Shown: piece by piece, positions 1 to 9,272 of the stretch
How the letters are laid out: the number at the start of each line of letters is the position of its first letter
How positions within the stretch are numbered: the stretch's first letter is position 1
Source: Chitinophaga qingshengii
GTDB taxonomy: Bacteria > Bacteroidota > Bacteroidia > Chitinophagales > Chitinophagaceae
Direction: 5' to 3'
Length of the DNA stretch: 64,000 nt
Assembly (NCBI RefSeq): GCF_014529935.1
Contig: NZ_JACVFC010000001.1
Location: 1,426,001-1,490,000, forward strand
The notes under the pieces: model-generated
Database searches by the model: none
What the model was told of the DNA's origin: nothing
What the model saw: the letters and a program-made list of their open reading frames with translations, nothing else
Position numbers and translations under genes: made by a program

Positions 1-54
1 GTGCTGATCATGGGTTGGCTGAGCGCTGTTACCCTGGTAGCGTGGCTGAAATAA
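1..54 (+). CDS. C-terminal end of an upstream gene (partial)
   Basis: The first 54 bases form an open frame of 17 codons ending in TAA at 52-54. The peptide is hydrophobic (Leu, Ile, Val, Trp rich) and ends in Lys, as expected of the last membrane helix of an integral membrane protein. Most of the gene lies left of the window, so the family cannot be named. It would converge with the hydrolase at 154-936. The call rests only on the open frame and its hydrophobic character. Confidence 0.35.
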   Translation: MLIMGWLSAVTLVAWLK

Positions 55-153
55 CGGCGGCCGGCAAAGTATCAGAACAAAACCCTGGTTGGTAATTACC
101 CGGTACTATTCCAATTGACAAGGCCACAAATGGTTGTTTGTACCTTGGTGTTT

Positions 154-936
154 TTAGTCTTCGTTAAATGCTTCTTTGGCAAAAGCAGCCAGCAGCCGGT
201 TAAATTCTTCCGGTTGATCGAGGCTGGTGAGGTGACCTGCGGCAGGTAGCGTATGTACGCCTCCCCGCCATTTCCCTGGCAACACCGTATCAAGATAGCT
301 ATTATCGATGATGCGCTCCTCGCTGCCATACACAAATGCCACAGGAATGCCCGCCTCTTCCACCTGAAGGATCTGGTTACTCCATTCACCTCTGCCCAGG
401 GAGGCCGCCAGACCGGACCTGAATGCAGGATCAGTTTTCCGGTAGTCTGCCGTAAGCACTTGCAGTGTTTCAGTGGCCGGCACTGCCACCAGGCCGGATA
501 CATATCCCTGCAGCCGTTCTTCAGGAGGGGTAGCTTCAAACAGAACAGCCGCGTGTTCAAATGGAATCATGACAGTAGCCGGTGTTATTGCTCCTCCCAA
601 AAGGCAACCGCCGGCGATGAATAGTCCTTTACAGCCTTTTAGCTGTGGCAGCGCTTCCGCCGCAACACTTCCGGCCAGGGATATAGTGACAAGGATGTAC
701 TCGTCCAACTTCAGCTGTTGCAAGGTATCCGCCAATACGTTGCCCAATAGGGGCAAACTATATACATCAGCCGGACCGGATGCACCGTGTCCGGGGAAAT
801 CAATGCAGATACGGGTATATTGCTCCAGTAAGGGATCATTCACCTGCTTATCCCAGGTGCGATGCGAACCACAGGCCTGGTGAAGGAATACGAGCGTCCT
901 GGGGCCGTTTCCTTTTGTTGAAATCGATAATTGCAT
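154..936 (-). CDS. Alpha/beta hydrolase
   Basis: This is a 260-residue cytoplasmic alpha/beta-hydrolase of usual family length. An early strand leads to the LVFLHQACG oxyanion region near residue 20. A candidate acid lies in the GSEERIID segment near residue 207, and the catalytic His is in AAGHLTSLDQPEEF near residue 235. The nucleophile elbow reads TISLAG instead of the common GxSxG, so Ser is kept but the flanking glycines are not. The gene starts 8 bp after the LuxR-type regulator and is probably co-transcribed with it. Substrate unknown; the family includes esterases, lactonases and haloperoxidase-like enzymes. Confidence 0.85.
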   Translation of the reverse strand: MQLSISTKGNGPRTLVFLHQACGSHRTWDKQVNDPLLEQYTRICIDFPGHGASGPADVYSLPLLGNVLADTLQQLKLDEYILVTISLAGSVAAEALPQLKGCKGLFIAGGCLLGGAITPATVMIPFEHAAVLFEATPPEERLQGYVSGLVAVPATETLQVLTADYRKTDPAFRSGLAASLGRGEWSNQILQVEEAGIPVAFVYGSEERIIDNSYLDTVLPGKWRGGVHTLPAAGHLTSLDQPEEFNRLLAAFAKEAFNED

Positions 937-944
937 ATGGGAGA

Positions 945-1748
945 TTAAATAAGACCACGTTTGCAGGCAAAAGCCACCAGCTCCGCCACATTTTTAGTAC
1001 TGGTTTTCTTCAGCATATTTTTCCGGTGGTTGGCAATGGTATTTTCCGCAATATTGAGACGGTCCGCTATCTGTTTACTGCACCAGCCATCAGCCATGTA
1101 TTGCAGAATTTGCTGTTCCCTGACAGAAAGTAGCCTGTCTTCCTCACGGGGGTAATAGGTATGGGCTTCCAGCAAATCACAACCGGCAGTACTGGTTTTT
1201 TCAATAGTATGGTGCATTAAAAAATCTTTCTTAAAAGGTGTTATGTTCATCACCATCCCGATGCTGTACAAAGGCAGGCCAGTATCGGGGGAAGTGAGAT
1301 AAGAGCCCCGCTGGTAAATGGGTATATAGCGCCCGCTGCGATGCCGTACCCTGAAGTTATAGGAAAACACAAACCGGTGATGGTCTTCCACCGGCTGCGA
1401 ACGCAGAAATGCCATATTGGTGCTGAACACATGTTCGTTGTACACTTTGAAATCTTCGGGGTGATATATGTCCAGCAATTTGGGGATTCCGCCTTCCAGG
1501 AAGGCTTCAGATGGTTCGCCTACCAGTTCACGGGTAGCGCTGGTCATCAGCCGGTAGCTGGCCTGCGTGTAGTCAATTGCGTAAAATAAAGGTTGGGTGT
1601 GAAGGATGCCGGCACCAAGGCTGTCGAACCCCGAAACGGCAGCACGGACCTGCTGTTCATTGATTTTTTCATTTTCACGGCAAATACTTTGCAGGTGCCC
1701 TTCATACGTTTGTTCGAACTGGCCTCCCCGGTAATTTTTTTTGCTCAT
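945..1748 (-). CDS. PAS-domain LuxR-type transcriptional regulator
   Basis: This 267-residue protein has a C-terminal LuxR/GerE helix-turn-helix at about residues 204-265, recognisable from LSVREQQILQYMADG and from IAENTIANHRKNMLKK. The preceding region at about 55-185 reads like a PAS fold, with an HPEDF motif and a sheet ending in GMVMNITPFKKD. It has no receiver domain and no membrane segment, so it probably senses a cytoplasmic signal through PAS. It is divergent from the secreted protein at 1839 with an 89-bp gap, and the hydrolase follows 8 bp downstream. Targets are not evident. Confidence 0.85.
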   Translation of the reverse strand: MSKKNYRGGQFEQTYEGHLQSICRENEKINEQQVRAAVSGFDSLGAGILHTQPLFYAIDYTQASYRLMTSATRELVGEPSEAFLEGGIPKLLDIYHPEDFKVYNEHVFSTNMAFLRSQPVEDHHRFVFSYNFRVRHRSGRYIPIYQRGSYLTSPDTGLPLYSIGMVMNITPFKKDFLMHHTIEKTSTAGCDLLEAHTYYPREEDRLLSVREQQILQYMADGWCSKQIADRLNIAENTIANHRKNMLKKTSTKNVAELVAFACKRGLI

Positions 1749-1789
1749 AGGTGATGGTTGAAATATTCAGCAATAGCTATAAATGGCTA

Positions 1790-1820
1790 TTGTCCTCTGC
1801 TCACAACGACGCTATTTTTG
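1790..1820 (+). promoter_or_regulatory. Candidate Bacteroidota promoter
   Basis: TATTTTTG at 1813-1820 matches the -7 consensus TAnnTTTG. A TTG at 1790-1792 lies 20 bp upstream, where the -33 element is expected. The box ends 18 bp before the start codon at 1839. Confidence 0.45.
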
Positions 1821-1838
1821 TGCTGACAGAAAAAAACC

Positions 1839-2768
1839 ATGAAAAAGTTACTACTTTTTATTCTTATCTGTGCATTATTTTATTGGCCTGAGCAGGTATT
1901 ATCCCAGGGCAAAGCGACACTAGCCAAAGATGCGCGGCCGGAAAAATATGTGCCGCCCAAGGGAGGTAAGTCTTCCCAAAAAACCTATTCCTCCCCCGCA
2001 TATTCCAACACCACTCCCCAACCGGCTACTGTAGCTACACCGCCACCGCCCAAACCGGTCAAGATAGCCATCCCTGCCCCTACCACAGCAAACAGGCCAG
2101 CCATAGCTCTCCCTCCGCCCCCATTTCCCAAACCTGTTTTTACACAGGCCGATGGCGACCAGTTCTCTTCCGGATTTAGCAGCGGCCTGCAACAAAGCAC
2201 TGGTAAAAGCCAGGCACTCGATCAGCAGTTGTCTGACCTGGCAGATGAAAAGGCGCAACAGGAAACTGATTTGAAGGAAACAGCTAAAAATGGCTTTCTC
2301 AAAGCCCTGGAAAGGGAAAAAGAGAAAAACAAAACGGTTAATTGCGGCGGCGGCGGAGACTACCAGGTGGTGCTATTCGACGATTCCCTGCTAACAGTAC
2401 AGTATACGCTCTCCACTAAAGACAGCAGGTCCTGTACCTACGTCAATACCTCGAAAGAAGTAATTCTATTTTGTGGATACTATTACCAGGCGACGTGCAC
2501 TATTACCAACAAAAGAGGCCGGCGCCTGCTGCTGAGGGGTTATGTGATGGGCAGTCCCGGTCTTAATGCTAAAACACATATTAGTCCGCATGGGGAAACC
2601 GGCCATTGTTTTGGATTTGACCGGGACGGATCTACCTTCTGGAACAACTTTTATATCTCCTGGAATGGTGAGCTACCTCCCGGAGAAACCATCAGCACAG
2701 GCAACTTCTGGACGGAAATACGGGGTGAGCGGCCAGCCTGGGAGCTTTCCTATTCCATCATTAAATAA
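1839..2768 (+). CDS. Secreted proline-rich protein, unknown function
   Basis: This 309-residue protein has a signal peptide (MKKLLLFILICALF, with likely cleavage after VLSQ near residue 23). A low-complexity Pro-rich linker follows at about 35-100, then a Lys/Glu-rich helical stretch at about 125-160, then a C-terminal beta-rich domain with several Cys residues from about 165 onward. The second half holds short strand-like segments and motifs such as CGYYYQATCTI and GHCFGFDRDG. I do not recognise the family. It lies 19 bp upstream of the next secreted protein, so the two are probably an operon. A periplasmic or surface location is inferred. Confidence 0.75.
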   Translation: MKKLLLFILICALFYWPEQVLSQGKATLAKDARPEKYVPPKGGKSSQKTYSSPAYSNTTPQPATVATPPPPKPVKIAIPAPTTANRPAIALPPPPFPKPVFTQADGDQFSSGFSSGLQQSTGKSQALDQQLSDLADEKAQQETDLKETAKNGFLKALEREKEKNKTVNCGGGGDYQVVLFDDSLLTVQYTLSTKDSRSCTYVNTSKEVILFCGYYYQATCTITNKRGRRLLLRGYVMGSPGLNAKTHISPHGETGHCFGFDRDGSTFWNNFYISWNGELPPGETISTGNFWTEIRGERPAWELSYSIIK

Positions 2769-2787
2769 TTCAAACCTGGTATCTATC

Positions 2788-4020
2788 ATGAAAAAACATT
2801 TATTACTGGCACTTACATTCACAGCCGGAAGCCTGCCGCTGTGGGCCCAGCTATCATATAACGATGTTGGCCGTGCCGCCGGAATGTTCGCCGGTGAAAT
2901 ATCCAATTCTATCAAAGAAGGGCAGACCAATAAAATGCTGCGTCAGAAACAATCCCTGCAATTGCTCCAGGGGGCAGTGAAAGAGTTGGGCGAAGCGCGT
3001 TACGATAATGCCTTCGGACAAGCGGAGCAGGCTATGATACAATACCCTAAATATTCTCTCTCTTACCTGGTGATGGCCTACACTGCATTACAAAATGATG
3101 ATTATGTCAATAGCAACCGTATGTTGCAACTCTATCACAAATACAACCGGAAAGCCTATAACCGCAACCTCAATCTCACCGTGCCAGGTGAGTTCGTACA
3201 AATGGTAAAGGAAAAAAATGAAAAAGGTTTCGCTTCTCTCTCCCAGGAAAGTAAAACCAAACAATACAGTAAGGAACCATGGCTCAATAACAGCCTCGTT
3301 ATCAAACTGACTGCGTCTGCGCTCTTTCTTTCGGATGAGGCTTCACGGTATACGGGGTATGGCACTCAAAAATATGACGCCATACCAGAAATTATCAGCG
3401 ATAATACCCTCAGCCTGTTATACACACGTAATTTCTGGTTTAGCCGCGGCCGCTCGCTACCCTTTACCAACAATAATTTTGGCCTTTCCCTCACAGGCGG
3501 AGTTGATGTCAACCTGGATTTTCCCAACACCTATTTTCCCGGCAGTTACAAGGCGCATATAACACCTGGCCTGTTTATGAACAAAGTATATTTTTCACCC
3601 GGTCAGCTGCGGTACCAACGTCCGTTGGGATACCAGCAACGCAACGACAATACAGACATTGCCTCTGCAGGCGTCATATTCAGCCCTGAAGTCCGTTGGT
3701 ACCTTGGTGTGTTAAACGCCTATGCTACCGACATGCGGCAGTTATCACAGGCTACGCGCTCCAGCGGTAAATTCGGCTTCGGCTACCTGCTTTTCCGCCT
3801 GGGTCACGAACTGTACGCCGGCTATAAGGCGAATGCTTCCAATGGTCAGGACTACTATAAAGAAGAGAGAGTTGAGTTTATGTTTGGTTTCAGCGGTTAC
3901 GCCGGTAAACGACGAACAACGGAATTTGGGTTTATTGCAGGTCCCGGCGGTATTAACAACCCGTTTGCCGATGGCGATTATTGGCGGGTAGGGCTTTCTA
4001 TATCCAAAAGAATATTATAA
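2788..4020 (+). CDS. Secreted or outer-membrane protein with TPR-like N-terminus
   Basis: The start is placed at 2788 because MKKHLLLALTFTAGSLPLWAQ is a clean signal peptide; the longer open frame overlaps the preceding gene. The mature part of this 410-residue protein begins with helical, TPR-like repeats at about 55-130 (for example EARYDNAFGQAEQAMIQYPKY). From about residue 175 it becomes rich in aromatic, alternating strands and ends like an outer-membrane beta-barrel (YWRVGLSISKRIL). Function is unknown. Its coupling to the Pro-rich protein upstream suggests a joint envelope role. A hairpin terminator follows at 4040. Confidence 0.75.
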   Translation: MKKHLLLALTFTAGSLPLWAQLSYNDVGRAAGMFAGEISNSIKEGQTNKMLRQKQSLQLLQGAVKELGEARYDNAFGQAEQAMIQYPKYSLSYLVMAYTALQNDDYVNSNRMLQLYHKYNRKAYNRNLNLTVPGEFVQMVKEKNEKGFASLSQESKTKQYSKEPWLNNSLVIKLTASALFLSDEASRYTGYGTQKYDAIPEIISDNTLSLLYTRNFWFSRGRSLPFTNNNFGLSLTGGVDVNLDFPNTYFPGSYKAHITPGLFMNKVYFSPGQLRYQRPLGYQQRNDNTDIASAGVIFSPEVRWYLGVLNAYATDMRQLSQATRSSGKFGFGYLLFRLGHELYAGYKANASNGQDYYKEERVEFMFGFSGYAGKRRTTEFGFIAGPGGINNPFADGDYWRVGLSISKRIL

Positions 4021-4039
4021 CCCCAAATAAGAAGAGGAG

Positions 4040-4068
4040 AACAAGGCGCTTGATAAGAGCGCCTTGTT
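4040..4068 (+). terminator. Hairpin terminator
   Basis: An 11-bp perfect stem, AACAAGGCGCT and AGCGCCTTGTT, has a 7-nt loop. It lies 20 bp after the stop codon of the gene ending at 4020. Confidence 0.7.
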
Positions 4069-4094
4069 ATTACGCGTATTATCCACGATAAAAA

Positions 4095-4122
4095 ATCCCT
4101 GGCAACTTTCGTCACCAGGGAT
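4095..4122 (-). terminator. Hairpin terminator of the susCD unit
   Basis: An 8-bp stem, ATCCCTGG and CCAGGGAT, has a 12-nt loop. Read on the minus strand it is followed by a T run, and it lies 24 bp beyond the susD stop. Confidence 0.6.
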
Positions 4123-4146
4123 ATTTATCATATCTAAATCCATCCG

Positions 4147-5598
4147 TTAGTTATAACCCTTATTCTGTTCCAGGTGGCTGATATCGAGCTCACGCTGTGG
4201 AATAGGCAATACGTTGTGCGTGTCATTGGGTTGCAGTACAATTGGTTTCCAGTGATCCGCAGCGTCTCTTGTCAGTGTTTTCTTACGTCTGATGATATCG
4301 AAGAAGCGGAATCCTTCGCCGAACAGTTCTTTGCGGCGTTCGTTTTCTATCTCCGTTTTCAGCGCGTCACCGGTATTCACTGATTTTACAGCACCGGTAA
4401 TCGCTCTTTTCTGCACCTCAAATAACGCCGTCTGTGCCGCTGCATCATTATTCAGTTCAGATTCGGCTTCTGCTTCAACCAGGTACATTTCGGCAGAACG
4501 GATCAATGGCATATCCAGGTCCAGTGTGCTTCTGTAGTAGAATTTATTCATCAGGTAACCGTCGCGGGAAAATACAATATCATCCCGTTGCAGCGCATCC
4601 CCTTTACCATTGGCCACTTTGCCTACGTTTACATAGAACTGTTTTTTACGGATATCGTTGTCCGCAAAAAGGGTCAGGAATGATTTGGATGCACGGAAAG
4701 TGCTGTAACCGATATCATACGGTTCCTGGAAGGATGCCAGCATCAGGAAGCCGGTGTTATCATCCGTACGGTAGTTCAGTCCCCAGATCCATTCGGGTGT
4801 TTTGTCCACAAAACCTTTCAGCAATGTAGTTCCCGGCTCCAGTGGGAAACCGGCGCGTGCTTTTTTAGCGTAGGCGCTGGCTTCTGCCCATTTGCCCATA
4901 TCCAGGTACAGGCGTGCCTGTAACGCATACACAGCGTTGAGCGTAATACGGTAGCTGTTGGTGCGTTTATTGGACAGGCTTTGTTCCGCGAACTTCAGGT
5001 CATCCAGCATGAAAGCGTAGATATCCTTTACAGAAGAACGGGTTGGTGTAGGATCGTCTGCTTTCAGTGGTTTGTCCACTTTAGGGATACCGACACCATC
5101 AGGATTTACGGCATAGGGTTGTGCGTATAGGCGTACCAGTTGGTGATTGGCCCATGCTCTCAATGTACGGGCTTCTGCGAGGTAGTCCGTTTTAACGTCT
5201 TCTGCAATAGGCGCTTTAGGTATGTTGGTGATAGCCTGGTTACAGCTGGAAATCATTTCAAAAGCTCTCTTCCAGAATATAAAGGAAAGGGCGCCGGTAC
5301 CACCGTTTGCCACTTCCGTAAACTGGTATTCCGTTACAAAACGGTTATAGTTACCCGCCAGTACGATCAGTTCGTCACCACCTTTCACATCTGCCGTGAG
5401 GAAGATGTGGTTGGTAAACTGGCTGGGCTGCATCAGGTCATATAACCCGATCATTGCAGCGTTTACACGTGAAGGTGAGCTAAACGCGCCGGACGATTCA
5501 ATAGAGACCGCCGGGAACGTATCGAGGTAAGATTTCTTACAGCCAGAGAACGCAAGTCCCGCTGCAAGCATATATGTGATATATAAATTCTTCTTCAT
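4147..5598 (-). CDS. susD: SusD/RagB-type nutrient-binding lipoprotein
   Basis: This 483-residue surface lipoprotein has a lipobox ending in FSGC at residue 20, followed by KKSYLD, the normal start of SusD proteins. The N-terminal part (YLDTFP, then SPSRVNAAMIGLYDLM) and the helical TPR-like core (TLRAWANHQLVRLYAQPY near 155) are typical, as is the C-terminal segment with RRKELFGEGFRFFDIIR and PNDTHNVLPIPQRELD. SusD forms the lid on a SusC porin and presents glycans or peptides. It lies 19 bp after susC. No glycoside hydrolase, sulfatase or protease adjoins the pair, so the substrate is not predictable. Confidence 0.95.
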   Translation of the reverse strand: MKKNLYITYMLAAGLAFSGCKKSYLDTFPAVSIESSGAFSSPSRVNAAMIGLYDLMQPSQFTNHIFLTADVKGGDELIVLAGNYNRFVTEYQFTEVANGGTGALSFIFWKRAFEMISSCNQAITNIPKAPIAEDVKTDYLAEARTLRAWANHQLVRLYAQPYAVNPDGVGIPKVDKPLKADDPTPTRSSVKDIYAFMLDDLKFAEQSLSNKRTNSYRITLNAVYALQARLYLDMGKWAEASAYAKKARAGFPLEPGTTLLKGFVDKTPEWIWGLNYRTDDNTGFLMLASFQEPYDIGYSTFRASKSFLTLFADNDIRKKQFYVNVGKVANGKGDALQRDDIVFSRDGYLMNKFYYRSTLDLDMPLIRSAEMYLVEAEAESELNNDAAAQTALFEVQKRAITGAVKSVNTGDALKTEIENERRKELFGEGFRFFDIIRRKKTLTRDAADHWKPIVLQPNDTHNVLPIPQRELDISHLEQNKGYN

Positions 5599-5617
5599 GA
5601 TTGACTTTTTACAAGGT

Positions 5618-8600
5618 TTAGAATCCGATGTTAACGCCTACAGTAAATGTTTTTACGTTAGGGATATCATTTCCGTAAAAACCATCCACTTCCACTTCAG
5701 GGTCCATGCCTTTATGTTTGGCCCATGTAAACAGGTTTTCTGCGGCCACATAAATTCTTGCACGCTGGATATGCGCGCTGTACAACAGGGATTTAGGCAG
5801 GCTGTAACCCAGGTTCACTGTTTTCAGGCGCATGTAGGAACCATCGAACAGGAAACGGGAAGAAGTGCTGGAGCCCAGATCTGTATTTCCCTGCATAAAA
5901 CGTGGAACATCAGTCATGTCATTTGGTTTCTGCCATGCACGGGCGGCCACATCTCTGGCGATGTTGGTGCCAGGGTTAGCACCGTCGTTGGAGAGGGCCT
6001 GAAGATAAGAATCATAGATCTTGTTGCCATAGTTGAAGAACAACATCGCGCTCAGGTCAAATCCTTTGTAGGTAGCTTTAAGATTGAAACCGCCATAGAA
6101 TTTAGGCAGGGAGCTACCCATCTGATAGCGGCTGGCCTGTGTGTATTGTTTGGTAGTAGTACGTTTGCCGGTCAGATTACCATTGTTATCCGTTTCGTTC
6201 ATATACCACATGGGTCTTCCATCAACAGGATCTACCCCTGCATAATCCGGCAGGAAGAACTGATAACGGTTTCCACCTACTTTCCAGAGTTTGCTGCCGG
6301 TTGGCGCAATCATAGAGTCGATGCCGGTCAGATAAACAATTTTGTTACGGTTGCTGGTGAAGTTAGCGCCCAGGTCCAGGGTGAAATCGTTTTTACGGAT
6401 CACATTGGCCTCTACGGAAGCTTCAAACCCGGTGTTATTCAGTTTAGCCAGGTTTGTTTTCACTGATTCAAAGCCGGTGGTCATGGACAGTGGTTTATCA
6501 AACAGCAGTCCATCAGAACCACGACGATAGTACCCTGCTTCCACGCGGATTCTGTTGATAAAATAGGCTTCGATACCCACATCTGTGGTGATAGCACGTT
6601 CCCAACGGAGAACAGGGTTACCCAGCTGTGTATATTTCGTACCTGCCTGACCGTTGTAGTTGGCGCCGGCATCGTACAGGTCCAGGCGGTCATAACGACC
6701 GATATTGTCAGCACCGCTCAAACCGTGGCTGCCTTTAATTTTCAGTTCATTCAACCAGCCTGCGGTACTGCTCATGAAGTTCTCACGGGAGATCAGCCAG
6801 GCACCACCTACAGACCAGAATATACCATATCTTTTCTGCTCTCCGAAGATAGAAGAGCCATCTGTACGGAGGCTTCCGGAGAGAATATATTTACCGTCGA
6901 AATCGTAGTTAACCCTGGAGAAATAAGAGTTGAATTTTTTCTCCGTACGGTCTGATGTGGGGTTGGAAGCAGTAGAGCCAGCACCCAGTTCAGAGATACC
7001 TTCAAACGGGAAACCGGTAGAACCTGCTGTGAGGTTGGTATAAACATATTTAAATGCTTCCTGCCCCGCCAGTACGTTCACGTGATGTTTATTAAAACGG
7101 TTATCAAATATCAGTGTATTAACGATCGTTGTTCTGGTATCTCTTGGCGCGTATTTGTTGCTACGGCCGTTCACTGCTTTACCATCTCCATTGAGGGGGT
7201 TGTAGTAGCGGCTTTCGCGCAGGTCAACCGCATCGGCGCCCACCTGTGATTTAAAGGTGAAATGCTGCAGGAAATTAACTTCCGCATAAGCAGAGAGGAT
7301 AGCTCTCAGTGTTTTAACGTTGTAGATATTGGATTTGCTCAAACCAACCGGGTTATAATCCTTCATCACCGGGTTGATATAGTTATAAGCCAAACCACCG
7401 GCAGGATCTGCGATTGGATTACCGCTGGCATCGCGCTGGTAGAGGGAATATACCGGAGCTACCCTGTCAGCGAAGAAAATCGGGTTCGCAGAACCGGTTG
7501 ATCCCGGAGGGGTGTTTTGTTCTGTAGAAGAGAAAGTAGTGAACACGCCAAACTTCAGGAAGTCCGTTGCCCTTGTTTCCAGGTTCAGTTTAGTATTATA
7601 ACGTTTGAAGTCGGATGCCAGTACTACCCCTTTCTGATCAAAGTAACCAGCAGAAAAATAGTAATTGGTTTTATCCGTACCACCGGAAACGTTGATACCA
7701 TAATCCTGGGTAAGGCCGGTTCTGGTTACCGCATTTCTCCAGTCGGTGTCATAATATTTGGTAGTACCGGGTGTCAGGTTACCGTTCGCATCATAAGGAG
7801 TGGTGCTGCTGAACGGATTGGCCTGTAAAACGGCGATCGTACCTGCGTTGGCTTTAGTAGCTGCATCAGCAGCAGTAGCGCCGCCGGCTATTTCTTTCCG
7901 GTAGCGGGCATCCCACCAGTATTTGAAGTATTCCTCTCCTGTCAGGAAATCGTGCCTGTCGACAGCGATACCGGCCCAGCCATTGCTACCGGTCACGTTT
8001 ACACTGATACGGCCTGCTTTACCTTTTTTGGTGGTGATCAATACAACGCCATTAGCTGCGCGGGAGCCATAGAGTGCAGCAGCAGAGGCATCTTTCAGCA
8101 CCGTTACATTTTCAATATCCTTAGGATCGAGAGTGGCCAGTACGTCGGCAGTAGCTGTAGCCTGTGTAAAGTCGCCCGTAGTAACGGCGATACCATCTAC
8201 TACATATAAAGGGCTGCCGTTGGCGTTAGCGTTGGTGCTGGTACCGAAGCCGCCCACACCACGGATACGGATAGTAGTAGCACCACCCGGCTGGCCGGAC
8301 ACGCTTTGTACCGTTACACCGGAAACATTGCCCTGCAACGCTTTTTCAAAAGAGGTAACCGGTCTTTCTGCCAGTACTTCCGCTTTCACTACTGCAGCAG
8401 ATCCTGTAAAGGTTGCTTTTTTCTGTGTGCCGTAAGCTACGACCAGTACTTCATCCAGTACTTTATCATTTTGTTTCAATACTACACGGACATCAGTCTT
8501 GTCACCCAATGTCACTTCCTGTTCTTCATAACCAACGAATGAAAAACGAAGCACCCGTTGTTGCCCCTGTACCGATACAGTGAAGGCGCCGGATGCATTA

Positions 8601-8761
8601 GTAACGGTGCCGATAGCTGTACCTTTAACCTGTACAGTTACTCCAGGCAATGCATGCCCGTCTTTTGCGTCGGTTACCGAACCGGTGATGGTCCTGTTTT
8701 GAGCCTGCAGCCCGGCTATTCCGGAGCATAGCAGTGCCAATAGAAGTAGAACTCCTCTCAT
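5618..8761 (-). CDS. susC: SusC/RagA-type TonB-linked outer-membrane transporter
   Basis: The start is set at 8761, where MRGVLLLLALLCSGIAGLQAQ gives a proper signal peptide; an in-frame ATG 42 bp upstream only adds a hydrophilic stretch. The 1047-residue product has a carboxypeptidase-D regulatory-like domain (ITGSVTDAKDGHALPGVTV) at about 23-100. A TonB-box-like segment (LDEVLVVAYGTQKK) follows, then a plug domain with TIRIRGVGGFG and the SusC feature DASAAALYGSRAANGVVLITTKKG. The rest is a barrel ending in an aromatic residue (TVGVNIGF). It has no STN domain, so it is not itself a sigma/anti-sigma signalling receptor. It pairs with SusD 19 bp downstream to import an unknown ligand across the outer membrane. 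Confidence 0.95.
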   Translation of the reverse strand: MRGVLLLLALLCSGIAGLQAQNRTITGSVTDAKDGHALPGVTVQVKGTAIGTVTNASGAFTVSVQGQQRVLRFSFVGYEEQEVTLGDKTDVRVVLKQNDKVLDEVLVVAYGTQKKATFTGSAAVVKAEVLAERPVTSFEKALQGNVSGVTVQSVSGQPGGATTIRIRGVGGFGTSTNANANGSPLYVVDGIAVTTGDFTQATATADVLATLDPKDIENVTVLKDASAAALYGSRAANGVVLITTKKGKAGRISVNVTGSNGWAGIAVDRHDFLTGEEYFKYWWDARYRKEIAGGATAADAATKANAGTIAVLQANPFSSTTPYDANGNLTPGTTKYYDTDWRNAVTRTGLTQDYGINVSGGTDKTNYYFSAGYFDQKGVVLASDFKRYNTKLNLETRATDFLKFGVFTTFSSTEQNTPPGSTGSANPIFFADRVAPVYSLYQRDASGNPIADPAGGLAYNYINPVMKDYNPVGLSKSNIYNVKTLRAILSAYAEVNFLQHFTFKSQVGADAVDLRESRYYNPLNGDGKAVNGRSNKYAPRDTRTTIVNTLIFDNRFNKHHVNVLAGQEAFKYVYTNLTAGSTGFPFEGISELGAGSTASNPTSDRTEKKFNSYFSRVNYDFDGKYILSGSLRTDGSSIFGEQKRYGIFWSVGGAWLISRENFMSSTAGWLNELKIKGSHGLSGADNIGRYDRLDLYDAGANYNGQAGTKYTQLGNPVLRWERAITTDVGIEAYFINRIRVEAGYYRRGSDGLLFDKPLSMTTGFESVKTNLAKLNNTGFEASVEANVIRKNDFTLDLGANFTSNRNKIVYLTGIDSMIAPTGSKLWKVGGNRYQFFLPDYAGVDPVDGRPMWYMNETDNNGNLTGKRTTTKQYTQASRYQMGSSLPKFYGGFNLKATYKGFDLSAMLFFNYGNKIYDSYLQALSNDGANPGTNIARDVAARAWQKPNDMTDVPRFMQGNTDLGSSTSSRFLFDGSYMRLKTVNLGYSLPKSLLYSAHIQRARIYVAAENLFTWAKHKGMDPEVEVDGFYGNDIPNVKTFTVGVNIGF

Positions 8762-9272
8762 GGTGATGGATTTTGGTTTAGATAAATAGATTCCTCTGCT
8801 CATCCGGGAGGATGAGTCAAATGCTCACGTTTATATTTTCTCTAAGCTGAATTGCTTTTGGTAGTACAGACAAAGCCCTCTCCGCTGCTTTCATGGAAAG
8901 CAGTCAACAAAAACCAACTACAGTATTACCTTAAATGTTTTTTTTAATCGATCGTTGTTTGAAATTCATGTTTAGCTTCAACAATTACACAAAAGGTCAG
9001 GGAAATCTAAGCAGGCCCTTATTTTGGTCAATTTCATTTACTTTCTCTCATATAGCAAAGCTGGCTTATTAAACAGCTACTCTTCTCAAAATGCTCTTGA
9101 TAAAATGTTCCCATTTACGAATGCAAGATAAGTTAACAAAATCATAAATTCAAAATATATTTATCGAGCAGTAAATATTTAAAGGATGAAAACCCGGATC
9201 GGAAAAAGCCGGGAAAGATAGCAGCAATCGCCTTTTCGGGCAAGACATACGTGGAATGAATAATGCATCTGG
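8762..9272. other. 511-bp non-coding region upstream of susC
   Basis: This A+T-rich stretch has no convincing open frame. It separates the susC start from the end of the lipoprotein gene at 9273 and must hold the susC promoter and the tail of the upstream transcript. A 7-bp hairpin (CTCATCC, GGGA, GGATGAG at 8799-8816) would sit in the susC leader, and a palindrome lies at 8885-8903. A weak CCCGG/CCGGG hairpin near 9193-9213 may end the upstream gene. I found no exact TAnnTTTG box on the minus strand. Confidence 0.6.
8885..8903. promoter_or_regulatory. Operator-like palindrome upstream of susC
   Basis: CTGCTTTC and GAAAGCAG form a perfect 8-bp inverted repeat with a 3-bp centre, about 124 bp upstream of the susC start. 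The symmetry suits a dimeric regulator, but no regulator gene adjoins the pair, so this is only a candidate. Confidence 0.3.

Noticed and set aside
96-560. Open frames on both strands overlapping the hydrolase at 154-936
   Set aside because: They are antisense or out-of-frame shadows with no recognisable domain, and the hydrolase frame has strong motifs.
5576-6466. Long plus-strand frame of 296 codons inside the susC gene
   Set aside because: It is a shadow of the SusC frame; its composition is unlike a real protein and susC on the other strand is certain.
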